This document shows positions 9,422-18,551 of a stretch of DNA of 64,000 bases, in pieces (the first letter of the stretch is position 1; every line of letters starts with the position of its first letter). The notes under the pieces were generated by a model, which saw nothing but the letters and a program-made list of their open reading frames with translations, was not told the origin of the DNA and did not search any database. The position numbers and the translations under genes are program-made. Source of the DNA: Chryseobacterium sp. JUb7 (GTDB lineage: Bacteria; Bacteroidota; Bacteroidia; Flavobacteriales; Weeksellaceae). The stretch spans positions 1 through 64,000 of the forward strand of contig NZ_JANUFF010000006.1 of assembly GCF_024806495.1 (NCBI RefSeq). Reading direction: 5' to 3'.

Positions 9422-9465
9422 TTTACATACTTTTATTGAAATATAATCCTCTTTTTAGATGATAA

Positions 9466-10491
9466 TTATTTTATAGCGACCTCATATATTTTTGGCCAGT
9501 TTTTCCCTGTTACCAGCATATTTTCACCTTTGAAAGCGATTCCGTTTAAAACATGTTCTGGATTTCCCTGACTGTTTTCATCGGTAATTTTTGTAAAATC
9601 AAATTTACCAACCACTTCACCGGTTTCAGGTTTAATTTTCAGAATAATCGGTTTGTACCAAACATTTGAATAGATAAAACCGTTATGATATTCAAGCTCA
9701 TTAAGTTTGTCATAAGTTTCCTTATTTCCTGCTACAGATACCGTTTTTACTACTTTTGAAGGATCATTAACATCCAAATAATAGAGATTATTTGATCCAT
9801 CGGTGGCTACTAGGTTTTTACCATCATATGTTAATCCCCAACCTTCACCGATTACGTTAGGCAAAGGAAATTGAGACAGTTTTTTCAGCGAATTTTTATC
9901 ATAAATAAAGCCTATTTTACTTTTGTATGTCAGCTGATAGATTTTATCTCCTGCAATCGCACATCCTTCAGAAAATATTTCAGCAGGCTGTTTTTCCGTT
10001 ATAATAGGCGTTGTACTCCCCAACGTATATTTTATCAATTGAGAAGCGCCATCCAAACCGTCACTTTCATATACTGTATTCCCTTCCAGTAAAAATCCTT
10101 CCACGAAATTATTCGCATCATGAGGGTATTCAGCAATGATATCATAATCCATTTGTTTCTCCGGATTTTTCGCAAAAACATTAATGGTCGCATCCTGATT
10201 TAAAGTTTCTCCACCTTTGGTTTTAATAACAAAAGTAACCTCATTATCTCCCAATGCAAAAAATTTAGGGTCAATCGTTAAGCCCGAAGTTTCTTTATCT
10301 CCAAAACTTATGGTAATACTTTCTGCGTTCTCAGTGACATCTTTGGGAAGATTAAGCTGATCGCCAAAATGGTATCCTTTATCTTGCATTGAAATATTGT
10401 AGTTATTCAAAGAGTCCAGCAGCTTTTTATCATTTTTACAAGAGACCAGTAACAGCACAGCCACCAAACCCGAAATTATATTTTTTCTCAT
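9466..10491 (-). CDS. Glutaminyl-peptide cyclotransferase-like lipoprotein, copy 1
   Basis: The 341-residue protein has a lipoprotein signal ending at Cys18 (LLLVSC). Residues from about 115 on match the plant/bacterial-type glutaminyl cyclase propeller (PF05096), with YPHDANNFVEGF, NTVYESDG, GEGWGLTYDGKNL and a C-terminal LNGIAF. Such enzymes turn N-terminal glutamine into pyroglutamate. The preceding 90 residues form an extra strand-rich domain. Where the family usually has F-T/V-Q-G, this copy has FVEG, so its activity may be altered. It is the second of two tandem paralogues in the same direction. Confidence 0.85.
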   Translation of the reverse strand: MRKNIISGLVAVLLLVSCKNDKKLLDSLNNYNISMQDKGYHFGDQLNLPKDVTENAESITISFGDKETSGLTIDPKFFALGDNEVTFVIKTKGGETLNQDATINVFAKNPEKQMDYDIIAEYPHDANNFVEGFLLEGNTVYESDGLDGASQLIKYTLGSTTPIITEKQPAEIFSEGCAIAGDKIYQLTYKSKIGFIYDKNSLKKLSQFPLPNVIGEGWGLTYDGKNLVATDGSNNLYYLDVNDPSKVVKTVSVAGNKETYDKLNELEYHNGFIYSNVWYKPIILKIKPETGEVVGKFDFTKITDENSQGNPEHVLNGIAFKGENMLVTGKNWPKIYEVAIK

Positions 10492-10538
10492 TGATTTTAA
10501 ATATTTTTCAAAAATAGTAAAATTTATTCCTATCCATT

Positions 10539-10565
10539 AAAAATAGCGTCCCTAAGGAACGCTAT
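10539..10565 (-). terminator. Intrinsic terminator between the two cyclase genes
   Basis: ATAGCGT (10543-10549) pairs with ACGCTAT (10559-10565), and a T run follows on the minus strand. It stands about 30 bases after the stop of the upstream paralogue, so the two copies may be separate transcripts. Confidence 0.7.
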
Positions 10566-10596
10566 CATTTATTTTAATTAAATCTATTGATTAACA

Positions 10597-11619
10597 TTAT
10601 TTAATGGCTACTTCGTAGATCTTAGACCAGTTTTTACCTGTCACCAACATATTTTCGCCTTTAAAAGCAATTCCGTTTAATACATCATCACTTCCTTTGG
10701 TATTTTGTTTTGCAATATCTGTAAAATCAAAAGTTCCGACTACTTCCCCTGTTGCAGGATTAATTTTCAGAATAATTGGTTTCTGCCAGACATTAGCATA
10801 AATAAATCCGTTGTGAAATTCAAGTTCATTCAGCTGATCATATGCCTGGGTACTTCCAGCCACGGCAATATACTTCACCAATTTTGAAGGATTATTGGCA
10901 TCAAGGAAATACAGTAATTTACTTCCATCCGATGCGATCAGGTTTTTACCGTCATACGTCAAACCCCAGCCTTCTCCCAATACATTAGGATAAGCAAATT
11001 CGGATAATAATTTTAATGAACTTTTATCATAAATATATCCTTTTTTACTCTGCCACGTCAGTTGGTATACTTTATCTCCGACAATCGTGCTTCCTTCAGA
11101 AAAATCCTCCTGGGCCTGCTTTGTTGAAGCCAGAGGAGTTGTTGTTCCCAGTGTATATTTTAAAATCTGAGAAGAACCATTCTGCCCGTCGCTTTCATAA
11201 ATCGTATTTCCTTCAATCTGGAAACCCTGCACAAAGTTCTTAGGATCGTGAGGATATTCAGCTACGATTTCGTAATTTATTTTTTGTTCAGGATTTTTCG
11301 CAAAAACGTTGATTGTAGCATCCTGATTTAAAGTTTCGCCCCCTTTTGTTTTGATATTAAAAGTGACAGCATTGTCTCCCAGAGTAAAAAACTTAGGATC
11401 AATGGTTAAATCTGAAGTTTCTTTGTCTCCAAAGCTTATTGAAATACTTTCTGCATTGTCTGTAACTTCTTTGGGCATGTTTAGTTTATCACCAAAATGA
11501 TATCCTTTTGTTTCCATGGAATTATTAAATTCATTCAAAGTATTCAGGATTTTTTCATCCTTATTACAAGACGCCAACAATAAGATTGCAGCAAAACCTG
11601 CTATAATATTTTTTTTCAT
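10597..11619 (-). CDS. Glutaminyl-peptide cyclotransferase-like lipoprotein, copy 2
   Basis: This 340-residue lipoprotein (signal ending LLLASC, Cys18) is a close paralogue of the gene immediately downstream, matching along its whole length. I set the start at MKKNIIAGF because it gives a standard signal; 11 extra upstream codons look untranslated. The propeller carries YPHDPKNFVQGF, with the family-typical Gln, then NTIYESDG and GEGWGLTYDGKNL. The role is presumably N-terminal pyroglutamate formation on exported peptides, which also occurs in other Bacteroidota with type IX secretion. The extra N-terminal domain of about 90 residues is retained in both copies. Confidence 0.87.
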   Translation of the reverse strand: MKKNIIAGFAAILLLASCNKDEKILNTLNEFNNSMETKGYHFGDKLNMPKEVTDNAESISISFGDKETSDLTIDPKFFTLGDNAVTFNIKTKGGETLNQDATINVFAKNPEQKINYEIVAEYPHDPKNFVQGFQIEGNTIYESDGQNGSSQILKYTLGTTTPLASTKQAQEDFSEGSTIVGDKVYQLTWQSKKGYIYDKSSLKLLSEFAYPNVLGEGWGLTYDGKNLIASDGSKLLYFLDANNPSKLVKYIAVAGSTQAYDQLNELEFHNGFIYANVWQKPIILKINPATGEVVGTFDFTDIAKQNTKGSDDVLNGIAFKGENMLVTGKNWSKIYEVAIK

Positions 11620-11655
11620 TGAATTTCTAAAATATTTCCCCAAAAATAGCAAATT

Positions 11656-12039
11656 TTATTCCGCTTTTCTAATTTCATCTGCATGTTGACCAAATTGTAA
11701 TATATAACCGTTGTTATCATAGATCGCGAATTCCCGCATTTCCCAATCGAAAGTTTCAATTTGGTAGCAGATTTTTGCTTTTGTTTTCAGTTCTTCCCAA
11801 AGTTCATCAACATCAGTAACAGTAAAATAAAAAGATCCTGTAAAGCTTATTGCCGAGACTTTTTCATGCCCGTTAGGTTTCGACAGCATAATCTGAATAT
11901 CATTTTTTTGTAATAATGCCCAATCCCAGTCATCATTTTTCGCCAACACTGTAAAACCAAGAATATGAATATAAAACCCTATTGTTTCTTCTAAATTTCC
12001 TGTCCATAATACTGGCCGAAGTGAGGTGAATTTTGACAT
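11656..12039 (-). CDS. VOC (glyoxalase/bleomycin resistance) family protein
   Basis: At 127 residues this is a single-chain VOC-fold protein with two beta-alpha-beta-beta-beta modules: FTSLRPVLWTGNLEETIGFYIHILGF at the start, and FYFTVTDVDELWEEL followed by FAIYDNNGYILQFGQ near the end. Family members bind a metal and act on small electrophiles or sequester drugs. Its substrate is unknown. It lies 5 bases after an AHSA1-type gene on the same strand, a pairing repeated further right in this window. Confidence 0.88.
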   Translation of the reverse strand: MSKFTSLRPVLWTGNLEETIGFYIHILGFTVLAKNDDWDWALLQKNDIQIMLSKPNGHEKVSAISFTGSFYFTVTDVDELWEELKTKAKICYQIETFDWEMREFAIYDNNGYILQFGQHADEIRKAE

Positions 12040-12044
12040 ACAGC

Positions 12045-12470
12045 CTATTTTTCAAGATAAGGTTTCAGACTTTGATTAATAATTCCGGACCAGCCCTCCG
12101 CAAAACTTTTTCTGGAAAAGTTTTCACCAAGATCTTTAAAATTATCAATATTTTCATGGATTAAAGTAATCACGGTTTCGTCTTCCTTTTGTAGCAGCTC
12201 CCAGGTAACTACCGTTTTTTCTTCTGTAAAATCAGGATATGACCAGGTATGTTTTAATTTTCTGTTTGGAACAATTTCCAAAATTTCGCCCTGATGATGG
12301 TATTTGTGGGCTTCTCCCGGTTCATAAAAATTAAACTGCTTACCTACTTCCAGTTCAAAATCGGTGATATTAAAATACCACGATTTCATTTCTTCTTTGT
12401 CTGTTAATGCCTTCCATACTTTTTCAACGGGAGCATTTACTTTGTACTGAACAATAATAGGAATACTCAT
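12045..12470 (-). CDS. SRPBCC/AHSA1 family protein
   Basis: The 141-residue protein is of START/AHSA1 type: it opens with VQYKVNAPVEKVWKALTDKEEM, has the DFELEVGKQFNFYEPGE strand pair, and closes with the long helix FAEGWSGIINQSLKPYLE. Such helix-grip proteins bind hydrophobic ligands or, in eukaryotes, assist Hsp90. No function can be given for this one. It is followed by a VOC gene 5 bases away, and preceded by the antiporter gene 21 bases upstream, so all three may be one transcript. Confidence 0.88.
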   Translation of the reverse strand: MSIPIIVQYKVNAPVEKVWKALTDKEEMKSWYFNITDFELEVGKQFNFYEPGEAHKYHHQGEILEIVPNRKLKHTWSYPDFTEEKTVVTWELLQKEDETVITLIHENIDNFKDLGENFSRKSFAEGWSGIINQSLKPYLEK

Positions 12471-12491
12471 ATCAATATGGTTTATGGTTCA

Positions 12492-14105
12492 TTAGCTATG
12501 TGAAAACCCTGTAATTTTAGCCTCATCAAAATCCAGCTGCATTTCGATCGTTCTCATGACATGATCATCAAATATTTTCTCACGTTTTAAACGGTGAAGT
12601 TCATTTCTCTGGGCCTGAATTACCTGTCTCAAAACATCTTTATTTTCATTCATTGCAGAAACATAATCTCCTGTAGAAGCCATACACTGGGCTTTATCAG
12701 CCATCATCATCATTTCGTTCTCAAGTTTATGCTTTTGGTGTTTTACCAGACTGTTTTTCTCTGCCAGTTCTGAAAAATCATTATCTAATTTATGCAAAGC
12801 AGTTTCTTTTAATTTTCTCATTAAAATAACTTCCTGTTTCTCTTCAGGCAGCTCGCTTCCGGCATCATTTATTTTTAATATTTTAAGAATCGGTGTTAAT
12901 AACAGCCCCTGTCCGACCAAAGTGATTAAAATAATGACAAAAGTTACAAATAAAATAATATTACGATGCGGAAATGCCTCTCCGTTTGGTAAGAATGCCG
13001 GAATAGACAGCGCTGCCGCCAAAGATACCACGCCACGCATGGCTGCAAAACTGATGATAAACGGTTCCCGCCAATCTGGTTTTGGAGCTTTTAACCTTAA
13101 TTCTTTGGAGCATAATCGTGGAAAATACATTAAAGCATAGCTGTATAAAATTCTTGTCAGAATAATAGCTCCGCCAATTACAATGCTGTAAAAAATACCT
13201 TCTGAGATAGTATAATCTTTCATCGCTGCTACGACAACCGGCAATTCAAGACCGATAAGGATAAAAATAATCGTATTCATCAGAAAAATAAGTACACTCC
13301 ATACATTACCCGACTGAATTCTTGAGGTGTGGCTCAGATAGCAATGTGAATTGTACGACATCAACAAGCCTCCGGCAACCACGGCCAACACGCCGGAAAA
13401 ATGAAAATGTTCTGCCCCGACATACATGATGTAAGGAACAATCAGGGTTATAATGGTATCGATATTTGAATTTGATGGAATTTTTCTCAACAGGGCTCCA
13501 AACAAAAATCCGGTTCCCACTCCTACTGCTATTCCGCCAATGGCCATTATAAAGAAATCCTGAACGGCTTCTCTAAAAATAAACTGTCCCGAAATCACTG
13601 CGGCCAGGGCAAATTTAAAGACAATTAAACTTGATGCATCATTAATGAGACTTTCACCTTCAAGGATACTTGTTATTTTTTTAGGAATCTTCATATGCTT
13701 TAACACCGAAGTTGCTGCCACAGCATCCGGAGGAGAGTTTACGCCGCCCAATAAGAATCCCATTGCAACGGTAAGTCCCGGAATTATAGATGATGAAAGA
13801 TATGCTACAACAATTGACGTCAGAAATACCAATCCGAAAGCCATTGAAAAGATCTGTTTTCTCCATTTATGGAAATCCTGCCATGAAGTAAACCAAGCCG
13901 CCTCAAAAAGGATCGGCGGAAGGAAAATCAGGAAGACCAAATCCGGTTCTATTTCAATATGGGGCATTCCCGGAACAAGGCTTATTAATAATCCTGCAAT
14001 AACCAGGAAAATGGGATAGGCCACTTTCAGTTTCTGCCCTATCATTACCAATATCATCACAGACAATAACACCGCGATTGATATTATGACATAAGTGTGA
14101 ATCAT
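12492..14105 (-). CDS. CPA1-family Na+/H+ antiporter
   Basis: The 537-residue membrane protein has 12 or so hydrophobic segments in residues 1-410 and a cytoplasmic, helical C-terminal tail (about 415-537) rich in Glu, Lys and Met. Family motifs are FLPPILFEAAWFT, GVNSPPDAVAATSV (ion-binding region with SPPD), EGESLINDASSL and AMRGVVSLAAALSIP. CPA1 members such as NhaP exchange Na+ (or K+) for protons across the inner membrane. The tail is of the type thought to regulate activity. The ion cannot be told from sequence. Confidence 0.93.
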   Translation of the reverse strand: MIHTYVIISIAVLLSVMILVMIGQKLKVAYPIFLVIAGLLISLVPGMPHIEIEPDLVFLIFLPPILFEAAWFTSWQDFHKWRKQIFSMAFGLVFLTSIVVAYLSSSIIPGLTVAMGFLLGGVNSPPDAVAATSVLKHMKIPKKITSILEGESLINDASSLIVFKFALAAVISGQFIFREAVQDFFIMAIGGIAVGVGTGFLFGALLRKIPSNSNIDTIITLIVPYIMYVGAEHFHFSGVLAVVAGGLLMSYNSHCYLSHTSRIQSGNVWSVLIFLMNTIIFILIGLELPVVVAAMKDYTISEGIFYSIVIGGAIILTRILYSYALMYFPRLCSKELRLKAPKPDWREPFIISFAAMRGVVSLAAALSIPAFLPNGEAFPHRNIILFVTFVIILITLVGQGLLLTPILKILKINDAGSELPEEKQEVILMRKLKETALHKLDNDFSELAEKNSLVKHQKHKLENEMMMMADKAQCMASTGDYVSAMNENKDVLRQVIQAQRNELHRLKREKIFDDHVMRTIEMQLDFDEAKITGFSHS

Positions 14106-14225
14106 ATATTTATAATTTTTTATTTAAAGTTAATTTTTGTTTTTCTTACCTCTCACAAATGATCATTAATGATAAAATCAGTATGCTCTGCTTACTCTGC
14201 AAAAGGTCTTTTATTTTAGCTCATT

Positions 14226-15230
14226 TTAAAGGACGATATTATTTTTGGGAACAATAGCCGGCGGAAGATCACTTTCATCCAGCATATCTCTCATATCAAT
14301 CTCAATGGTTCTGCTGATCTGAGTAATCGGCACATCATTGGGACTCCCTTCAAAAGGGTTCACTGAAGCCTCGCCTACACTGTCCAAGGTATGAAAACAC
14401 CACGTTACAAGAAGAGAAAACGGAATATTAAACCACAAAGTAAAATCTTCGAAGAAAGTTCCGTCGCCCAATTTATCAAACTCTTTCAACAGCCCGAACG
14501 GCACAAAAACAATAAACAGGAGTAAAAGATAGGTGGTAATAGAAGAGAAATTTCTTGGATACGGAAAATTTTTAATTCTCTCTGCCTTACCCTGATTATC
14601 TGTAAATTTCACCAGCTGCTGATTGATCTGAGTCCATTGAAAGTCATTAATTTCCCCTTCTGCATAAGCTTCAGATAATATTTTGCTTTGGCTTGCCATC
14701 AATTGGGTCGCTCTGTTTTTTTTACCTAAAATATATTCAAGCTCCGTTTCTGTGAGATATTTTTTCAGTTCATTATCCAATGTGGTAAGTCTTTCGGGAA
14801 TATCATACTTTTTCGCATATTCATCATATTGTGCCGTCATCATATTTTCCCACGCCCGAGGATCACGAAGCTGAAAACGGAGTGCCGTCAACCAGGCATA
14901 ATGACGCAGAAACATCTCTTTTACTTTATTCGGATTCTTTGCCGAAAGAGCATCGCGGAGAATATATCCGAAACTTCTACTGTCATTGATGATGGCTCCA
15001 TAAATCTGGCGAGCTTCCCAAAGGCGGCTGTAGCTTGCATTGTTTTTAAAACCCACAATAAAAGCAACCGCCGTTCCCATAATAGCAATCGGCTGCCACG
15101 GAAATGATAGAAATGTACATCCTAAAAAATATAATATCGTAGGAACAGCCGATAAAATGGCTAAACATACAATGCTTCTCTTCGTCCAGACAATGAACTC
15201 CCGGGCACTAAATCTTTTTCCTGAATGCAT
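14226..15230 (-). CDS. Bestrophin family chloride/anion channel
   Basis: The 334-residue protein matches the bacterial bestrophin family (YneE/DUF-type). N-terminal membrane helices (residues 18-60) precede NASYSRLWEARQIYGAIINDSRSF, a hallmark. Another membrane pair lies near residues 235-280 (TYLLLLFIVFVPFGLL, IPFSLLVTWCFHTLDS), and the C-terminus has VNPFEGSPNDVP. Bestrophins form pentameric anion channels in the inner membrane. The gene lies on the same strand as the upstream DUF2490 gene, 69 bases from it. Confidence 0.9.
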   Translation of the reverse strand: MHSGKRFSAREFIVWTKRSIVCLAILSAVPTILYFLGCTFLSFPWQPIAIMGTAVAFIVGFKNNASYSRLWEARQIYGAIINDSRSFGYILRDALSAKNPNKVKEMFLRHYAWLTALRFQLRDPRAWENMMTAQYDEYAKKYDIPERLTTLDNELKKYLTETELEYILGKKNRATQLMASQSKILSEAYAEGEINDFQWTQINQQLVKFTDNQGKAERIKNFPYPRNFSSITTYLLLLFIVFVPFGLLKEFDKLGDGTFFEDFTLWFNIPFSLLVTWCFHTLDSVGEASVNPFEGSPNDVPITQISRTIEIDMRDMLDESDLPPAIVPKNNIVL

Positions 15231-15299
15231 AAGTGTCGGTTATTTTTAGTTTTTAATTAGTTTTATATATTGAAGACTTAACACTCAGCAAAACTCTTT

Positions 15300-15974
15300 T
15301 TAGTTTTTCGTAAATGGAATATTATTGTAAAAGCCAATTTGTATTTGTCCTCTGTTTTTATTTTCCTGAATCTGATTCATATAACCTGCCTCAATCTTCA
15401 TATTTTTATTGATTACATATCCTAAAGCCCCATAGACCCTGTTTCTGTCGAAAGTCGGACTGTTTAAATGAAGAAAAATCTCATTATAGGCAGATAAATA
15501 AAATGTTTTCGGAAGCATTTCTTTATTGGTAATAGGAATATTCACTCCTAAATAATAACGGAACCTCATCCTGAAATCATCCTGTAAAAAACGTTCTTCC
15601 AATCGGTAACGGTGCTGAAGATTAAAACGTCCGAACTTTTGCTTTGTAATAAACTGCTGGAAAATTCTATGTTCTATATTTTCTGTTTTTTCACCATTTA
15701 CGTAAGGCTGACTTAAAATAAAGCCATATCCAAGCAAAACATTGTTATTATTTTCCGTTAAGTCATATCCAATACCTGTACGGATCAAAAGCTGTTCTAA
15801 GTCTCCGACGGCATCAAAATTACGGTATTGAATTTCATTATGGAAATTAAATTTCTTACTGATTTTATTATTTCCAAAATACATATACCAAGCTCCCAAA
15901 TCATTTTTTTGTGCGAATGAGAACGTAGCTCCCAAACTAAAAACAAACATGGCCAGTGACTTTAAAATCTTCAT
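15300..15974 (-). CDS. DUF2490 family outer-membrane-like protein
   Basis: This 224-residue protein has a signal peptide ending in SFAQ22 and a pattern of amphipathic strands with aromatic ends, such as LGAWYMYFGNNK, FNLQHRYRLEERF and MRFRYYLGVNIPI. This matches DUF2490, a probable small outer-membrane barrel of unknown role. The last segment, IQIGFYNNIPF, ends in Asn rather than the usual aromatic residue. It sits upstream of a bestrophin gene. Confidence 0.85.
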   Translation of the reverse strand: MKILKSLAMFVFSLGATFSFAQKNDLGAWYMYFGNNKISKKFNFHNEIQYRNFDAVGDLEQLLIRTGIGYDLTENNNNVLLGYGFILSQPYVNGEKTENIEHRIFQQFITKQKFGRFNLQHRYRLEERFLQDDFRMRFRYYLGVNIPITNKEMLPKTFYLSAYNEIFLHLNSPTFDRNRVYGALGYVINKNMKIEAGYMNQIQENKNRGQIQIGFYNNIPFTKN

Positions 15975-16140
15975 ATTTCTTTAATTTTTTAACTTATAAT
16001 TTTAAATAACTTTCGAAAAGACATTAATTTTAATTATTATTATCTATCATAATTTAAAAAGTGATTTCGATTATCAATAATAAGTAAAAAAAAGATGGTA
16101 TGAAAATAATTTTTATCAGGTCTTCAAAATGATTATATTT

Positions 16141-16536
16141 CTAAAGAAAAGGTACTTTTTCTATGAGAATTTCATTTCCTGATCTGTCAAAATATAAGCA
16201 CGTCATTTCATTTAAATCCATTTTCCAGCCTTCTACTCCATTATCGGCACAATCGTTACAAAAAGTCATATAATCTGTACCGCCTTGCTGATGAAGTTTC
16301 AGCCTTGCCATGAAATTGCCCAGGTTTATATTTTCCGAAATCGTTAAATGATCATATTTTGCTCCGGTAGAACCCGATTTATTTTCTGCATCAAAATATT
16401 CAGTATTCCCATCTTTCACATGGGCGACATAGTGAGAAACTCCAAGGTTTTTAATAGCCTGAATATATTTAGGAAAATCAGCCCCGCTTTTTACTTTTTG
16501 ATGTTCTGCTTTAATTTGATCAATACTAAATTTCAT
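16141..16536 (-). CDS. DUF1398 family protein
   Basis: The 131-residue protein matches DUF1398 (YbcV-like), with an N-terminal helix (IDQIKAEHQKVKSGADFPKYIQ), the central GVSHYVAHVKDGNTEYF and the C-terminal GVEGWKMDLNEMTCLYFD. Members are small soluble proteins of unknown function, sometimes annotated as phage envelope proteins by transfer. Two TAnnTTTG-like sites lie at about 16,591 and 16,614 on the minus strand. It is flanked on the right by an intrinsic terminator of the next operon. Confidence 0.85.
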   Translation of the reverse strand: MKFSIDQIKAEHQKVKSGADFPKYIQAIKNLGVSHYVAHVKDGNTEYFDAENKSGSTGAKYDHLTISENINLGNFMARLKLHQQGGTDYMTFCNDCADNGVEGWKMDLNEMTCLYFDRSGNEILIEKVPFL

Positions 16537-16625
16537 CTCTGTTTTATTTTTTAATCTGATTTAATTTAAATTTTGCCTTGACTACTTATCCAAATTTAAA
16601 AATTTTTGGAATGCAAATGTATTGT

Positions 16626-16658
16626 AAAATAAAAACCGGCAATATCTTTTGCCGGTTT
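16626..16658 (-). terminator. Intrinsic terminator after the VOC/START operon
   Basis: AAACCGGC (16633-16640) pairs with GCCGGTTT (16651-16658), and the minus strand continues with T-rich sequence. It is placed 35 bases beyond the stop of the PhnB-like gene, ending the leftward operon. Confidence 0.85.
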
Positions 16659-16692
16659 GTTTTAACGATATTTCGAATACAAAATATTAATA

Positions 16693-17142
16693 TTAAGAAT
16701 ATTGCTGCATTTTTGCAGGGTCATCATAGTTGACCATCCAATTAATCCCGAATTTATCGGTAAACATTCCGAAATAAGCACCCCAGAACGTATCTGCCAT
16801 TGGCATAGTCACCTGTCCGCCATCCGAAAGACCGTTGAATAACTGATCTGCCTCCTCTTTAGACTCTGCATTGATTGAGATTGAGAAATTATTTCCGGTT
16901 TTCAGTTGAGAAACCCAGTCGCAACCGGCATCGCTCCCCATTAAAGTGGTTTCTTTAGAAATAGGAAGAGAAACATGCATAATTTTATTTTTGTCTTCTT
17001 CTTTAGCTTCCTGGCCTTCCATTGGAGGCATTTCCCCGAAAGTTCCGATGTATTGATATTCGCCTCCGAATACGGATTTATAAAAATCAAATGCTTCCTT
17101 ACAATTCCCGTTGAATGTTAAATAAACGTTTACTGATGCCAT
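16693..17142 (-). CDS. VOC family protein, PhnB-like
   Basis: The 149-residue protein is of the PhnB/3-demethylubiquinone methyltransferase-like VOC type. It starts with SVNVYLTFNGNCKEAFDFYKSVFGG, carries LMGSDAGCDW and finishes with GAYFGMFTDKFGINWMVNYD. Such proteins bind metals but mostly have unknown substrates. It is the last gene of a leftward run of small START, VOC and DinB-like proteins. The gap to the next upstream gene is 74 bases. Confidence 0.88.
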   Translation of the reverse strand: MASVNVYLTFNGNCKEAFDFYKSVFGGEYQYIGTFGEMPPMEGQEAKEEDKNKIMHVSLPISKETTLMGSDAGCDWVSQLKTGNNFSISINAESKEEADQLFNGLSDGGQVTMPMADTFWGAYFGMFTDKFGINWMVNYDDPAKMQQYS

Positions 17143-17216
17143 AATGTGTTTCTTTTTTATTAGTATAATTTAGTTTTAATCTGTTAAAGGTTGGGTTAAA
17201 AGTTACTTTACAAGCA

Positions 17217-17759
17217 TTACTTTTCTGATAAATCTTTCAGTCTGGTAAGTCCCTCCTGATAATCTTTCCCGATGGCATCTTCCATATTCATCACTAACTT
17301 CATTATGGTAAAAGGATAAGGAATTTTAGACGTAAATCCCCAGGTTGCTTTTGTGCCGTTTCCTTCCGGAGTTAATGTCACGTAAGCATGAGCTTCACTT
17401 TTATAAGGTGTTAAAAAAACGATATCTGTATCAATTCTTTTGTGGTCAGCATCTACTTTTTTAACTTCCTGACAGCCTTGTCCGGCTTCTTTTTTTGTAC
17501 TGCTCCAGCATACCTTTTCACCAGGCTGCCCCGTTGTTCCGGTCCAGTCTTTTTTCATTCCGGGATCGAGATCATTCCAGGAACTCCATTGGTCCATGGC
17601 TTTCAGTGTATTGGTATTTTGCCATACTTTATCGATGGGAGCATTGATAGATATTGATTTCTCATATTTGCAGTCTCCAGAAATCAAGGCTGCGGCAACC
17701 ATCCATAAAATAAGGATAGAAGCAAGTACGATAATAATTCTTTTTAATATTTTTTTCAT
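17217..17759 (-). CDS. SRPBCC family protein (polyketide cyclase-like), membrane-tethered
   Basis: This 180-residue protein starts with a hydrophobic segment (residues 9-27, IIVLASILILWMVAAALI) and then a START fold: YEKSISINAPIDKVWQNTNTL, GTTGQPGEKVCW, ATWGFTSKIPYPFTIMKLV. The N-terminal helix should anchor it to the membrane with the lipid- or small-molecule-binding domain outside the cytoplasm. It follows a VOC gene at 18 bases in the same operon. The ligand is unknown. Confidence 0.85.
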   Translation of the reverse strand: MKKILKRIIIVLASILILWMVAAALISGDCKYEKSISINAPIDKVWQNTNTLKAMDQWSSWNDLDPGMKKDWTGTTGQPGEKVCWSSTKKEAGQGCQEVKKVDADHKRIDTDIVFLTPYKSEAHAYVTLTPEGNGTKATWGFTSKIPYPFTIMKLVMNMEDAIGKDYQEGLTRLKDLSEK

Positions 17760-17777
17760 CTTTGAACGTTTTTAAAT

Positions 17778-18149
17778 TTATCTGTGTTGATCTATAAGAA
17801 TCATATTTCCGTCAGGATCTTTAAGGTATATATGGGCAGGACCTGAAGTCGTTTCATCAGTTTCTTTATCGATTTCCACCCCTTGATTTTTTAAATGCTT
17901 CTGAATATCACGAACATCATCAAAAGATTCAAGGTTTTGGGCATTCTGATCCCAGCCAGGGTTGAAAGTAAGCATATTCCCATCAAACATCGCCTGAAAA
18001 AGACCAATCAAATGATCTCCGTTTTTCATAATAAGATAGTTATGTTCTATACTTCCAGCCATCTGAACGAAACCTAATTTTTCGTAAAAATCCTTTGATT
18101 TTTGTAGATCTTTGACACTTAAACTGATTGAAAATGCTCCTAGTTTCAT
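17778..18149 (-). CDS. VOC family protein
   Basis: The 123-residue protein begins with FSISLSVKDLQKSKDFYEKLGF and ends with AHIYLKDPDGNMILIDQH, the two metal-site modules of the VOC fold. Between them is EHNYLIMKNGDHLIGLFQ. It resembles glyoxalase-like proteins with unknown substrates. The stop of the upstream membrane gene is 1 base away, so it is translated from the same transcript. Confidence 0.88.
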   Translation of the reverse strand: MKLGAFSISLSVKDLQKSKDFYEKLGFVQMAGSIEHNYLIMKNGDHLIGLFQAMFDGNMLTFNPGWDQNAQNLESFDDVRDIQKHLKNQGVEIDKETDETTSGPAHIYLKDPDGNMILIDQHR

Positions 18150-18150
18150 A

Positions 18151-18549
18151 TTATTTTTTATTTAAAGCTAATTTATATCCCACTAAAACCAGTCCCCAAA
18201 CTGCGATTCCTAAAATCCAGAACCAGATTGGAGTAGGCAGAATATACATCATATAAATTCCCTGCAGCAAGAAAATGGCTCCGCAAATAACGGCATATAT
18301 TTTCTTTCCGTCACCGGCGATTTTTGTAGAAGAAAAACCTGCTATAAAAGCTCCGACAGCATACCCTATAATCACAAACATCAGCGCCATAAGAGGTGCC
18401 GTTTCAACATATTGTTTTAAAGCCTCCATATCATCGGCTTTCATCCCTTCAGGTCTCGGAAACAGATAATGTCCCAATTTTTCAATGGCAGAAATGCACA
18501 GTACTCCAAAGAAAAGTCCCGCAGGCACCGCTAAAATTTTTCTGAGCAT
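18151..18549 (-). CDS. Small four-helix membrane protein, hypothetical
   Basis: The 132-residue protein has four hydrophobic segments: LAVPAGLFFGVLCISAI near the start, PLMALMFVIIGYAVGAFIAGF, IYAVICGAIFLLQGIYMMYI and IWFWILGIAVWGLVLVGYK at the end. No catalytic motif is seen. It lies between a VOC gene (1 base downstream) and an exported hypothetical (2 bases upstream) in one tight operon. I do not recognise a named family. Confidence 0.75.
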   Translation of the reverse strand: MLRKILAVPAGLFFGVLCISAIEKLGHYLFPRPEGMKADDMEALKQYVETAPLMALMFVIIGYAVGAFIAGFSSTKIAGDGKKIYAVICGAIFLLQGIYMMYILPTPIWFWILGIAVWGLVLVGYKLALNKK

Positions 18550-18551
18550 AA

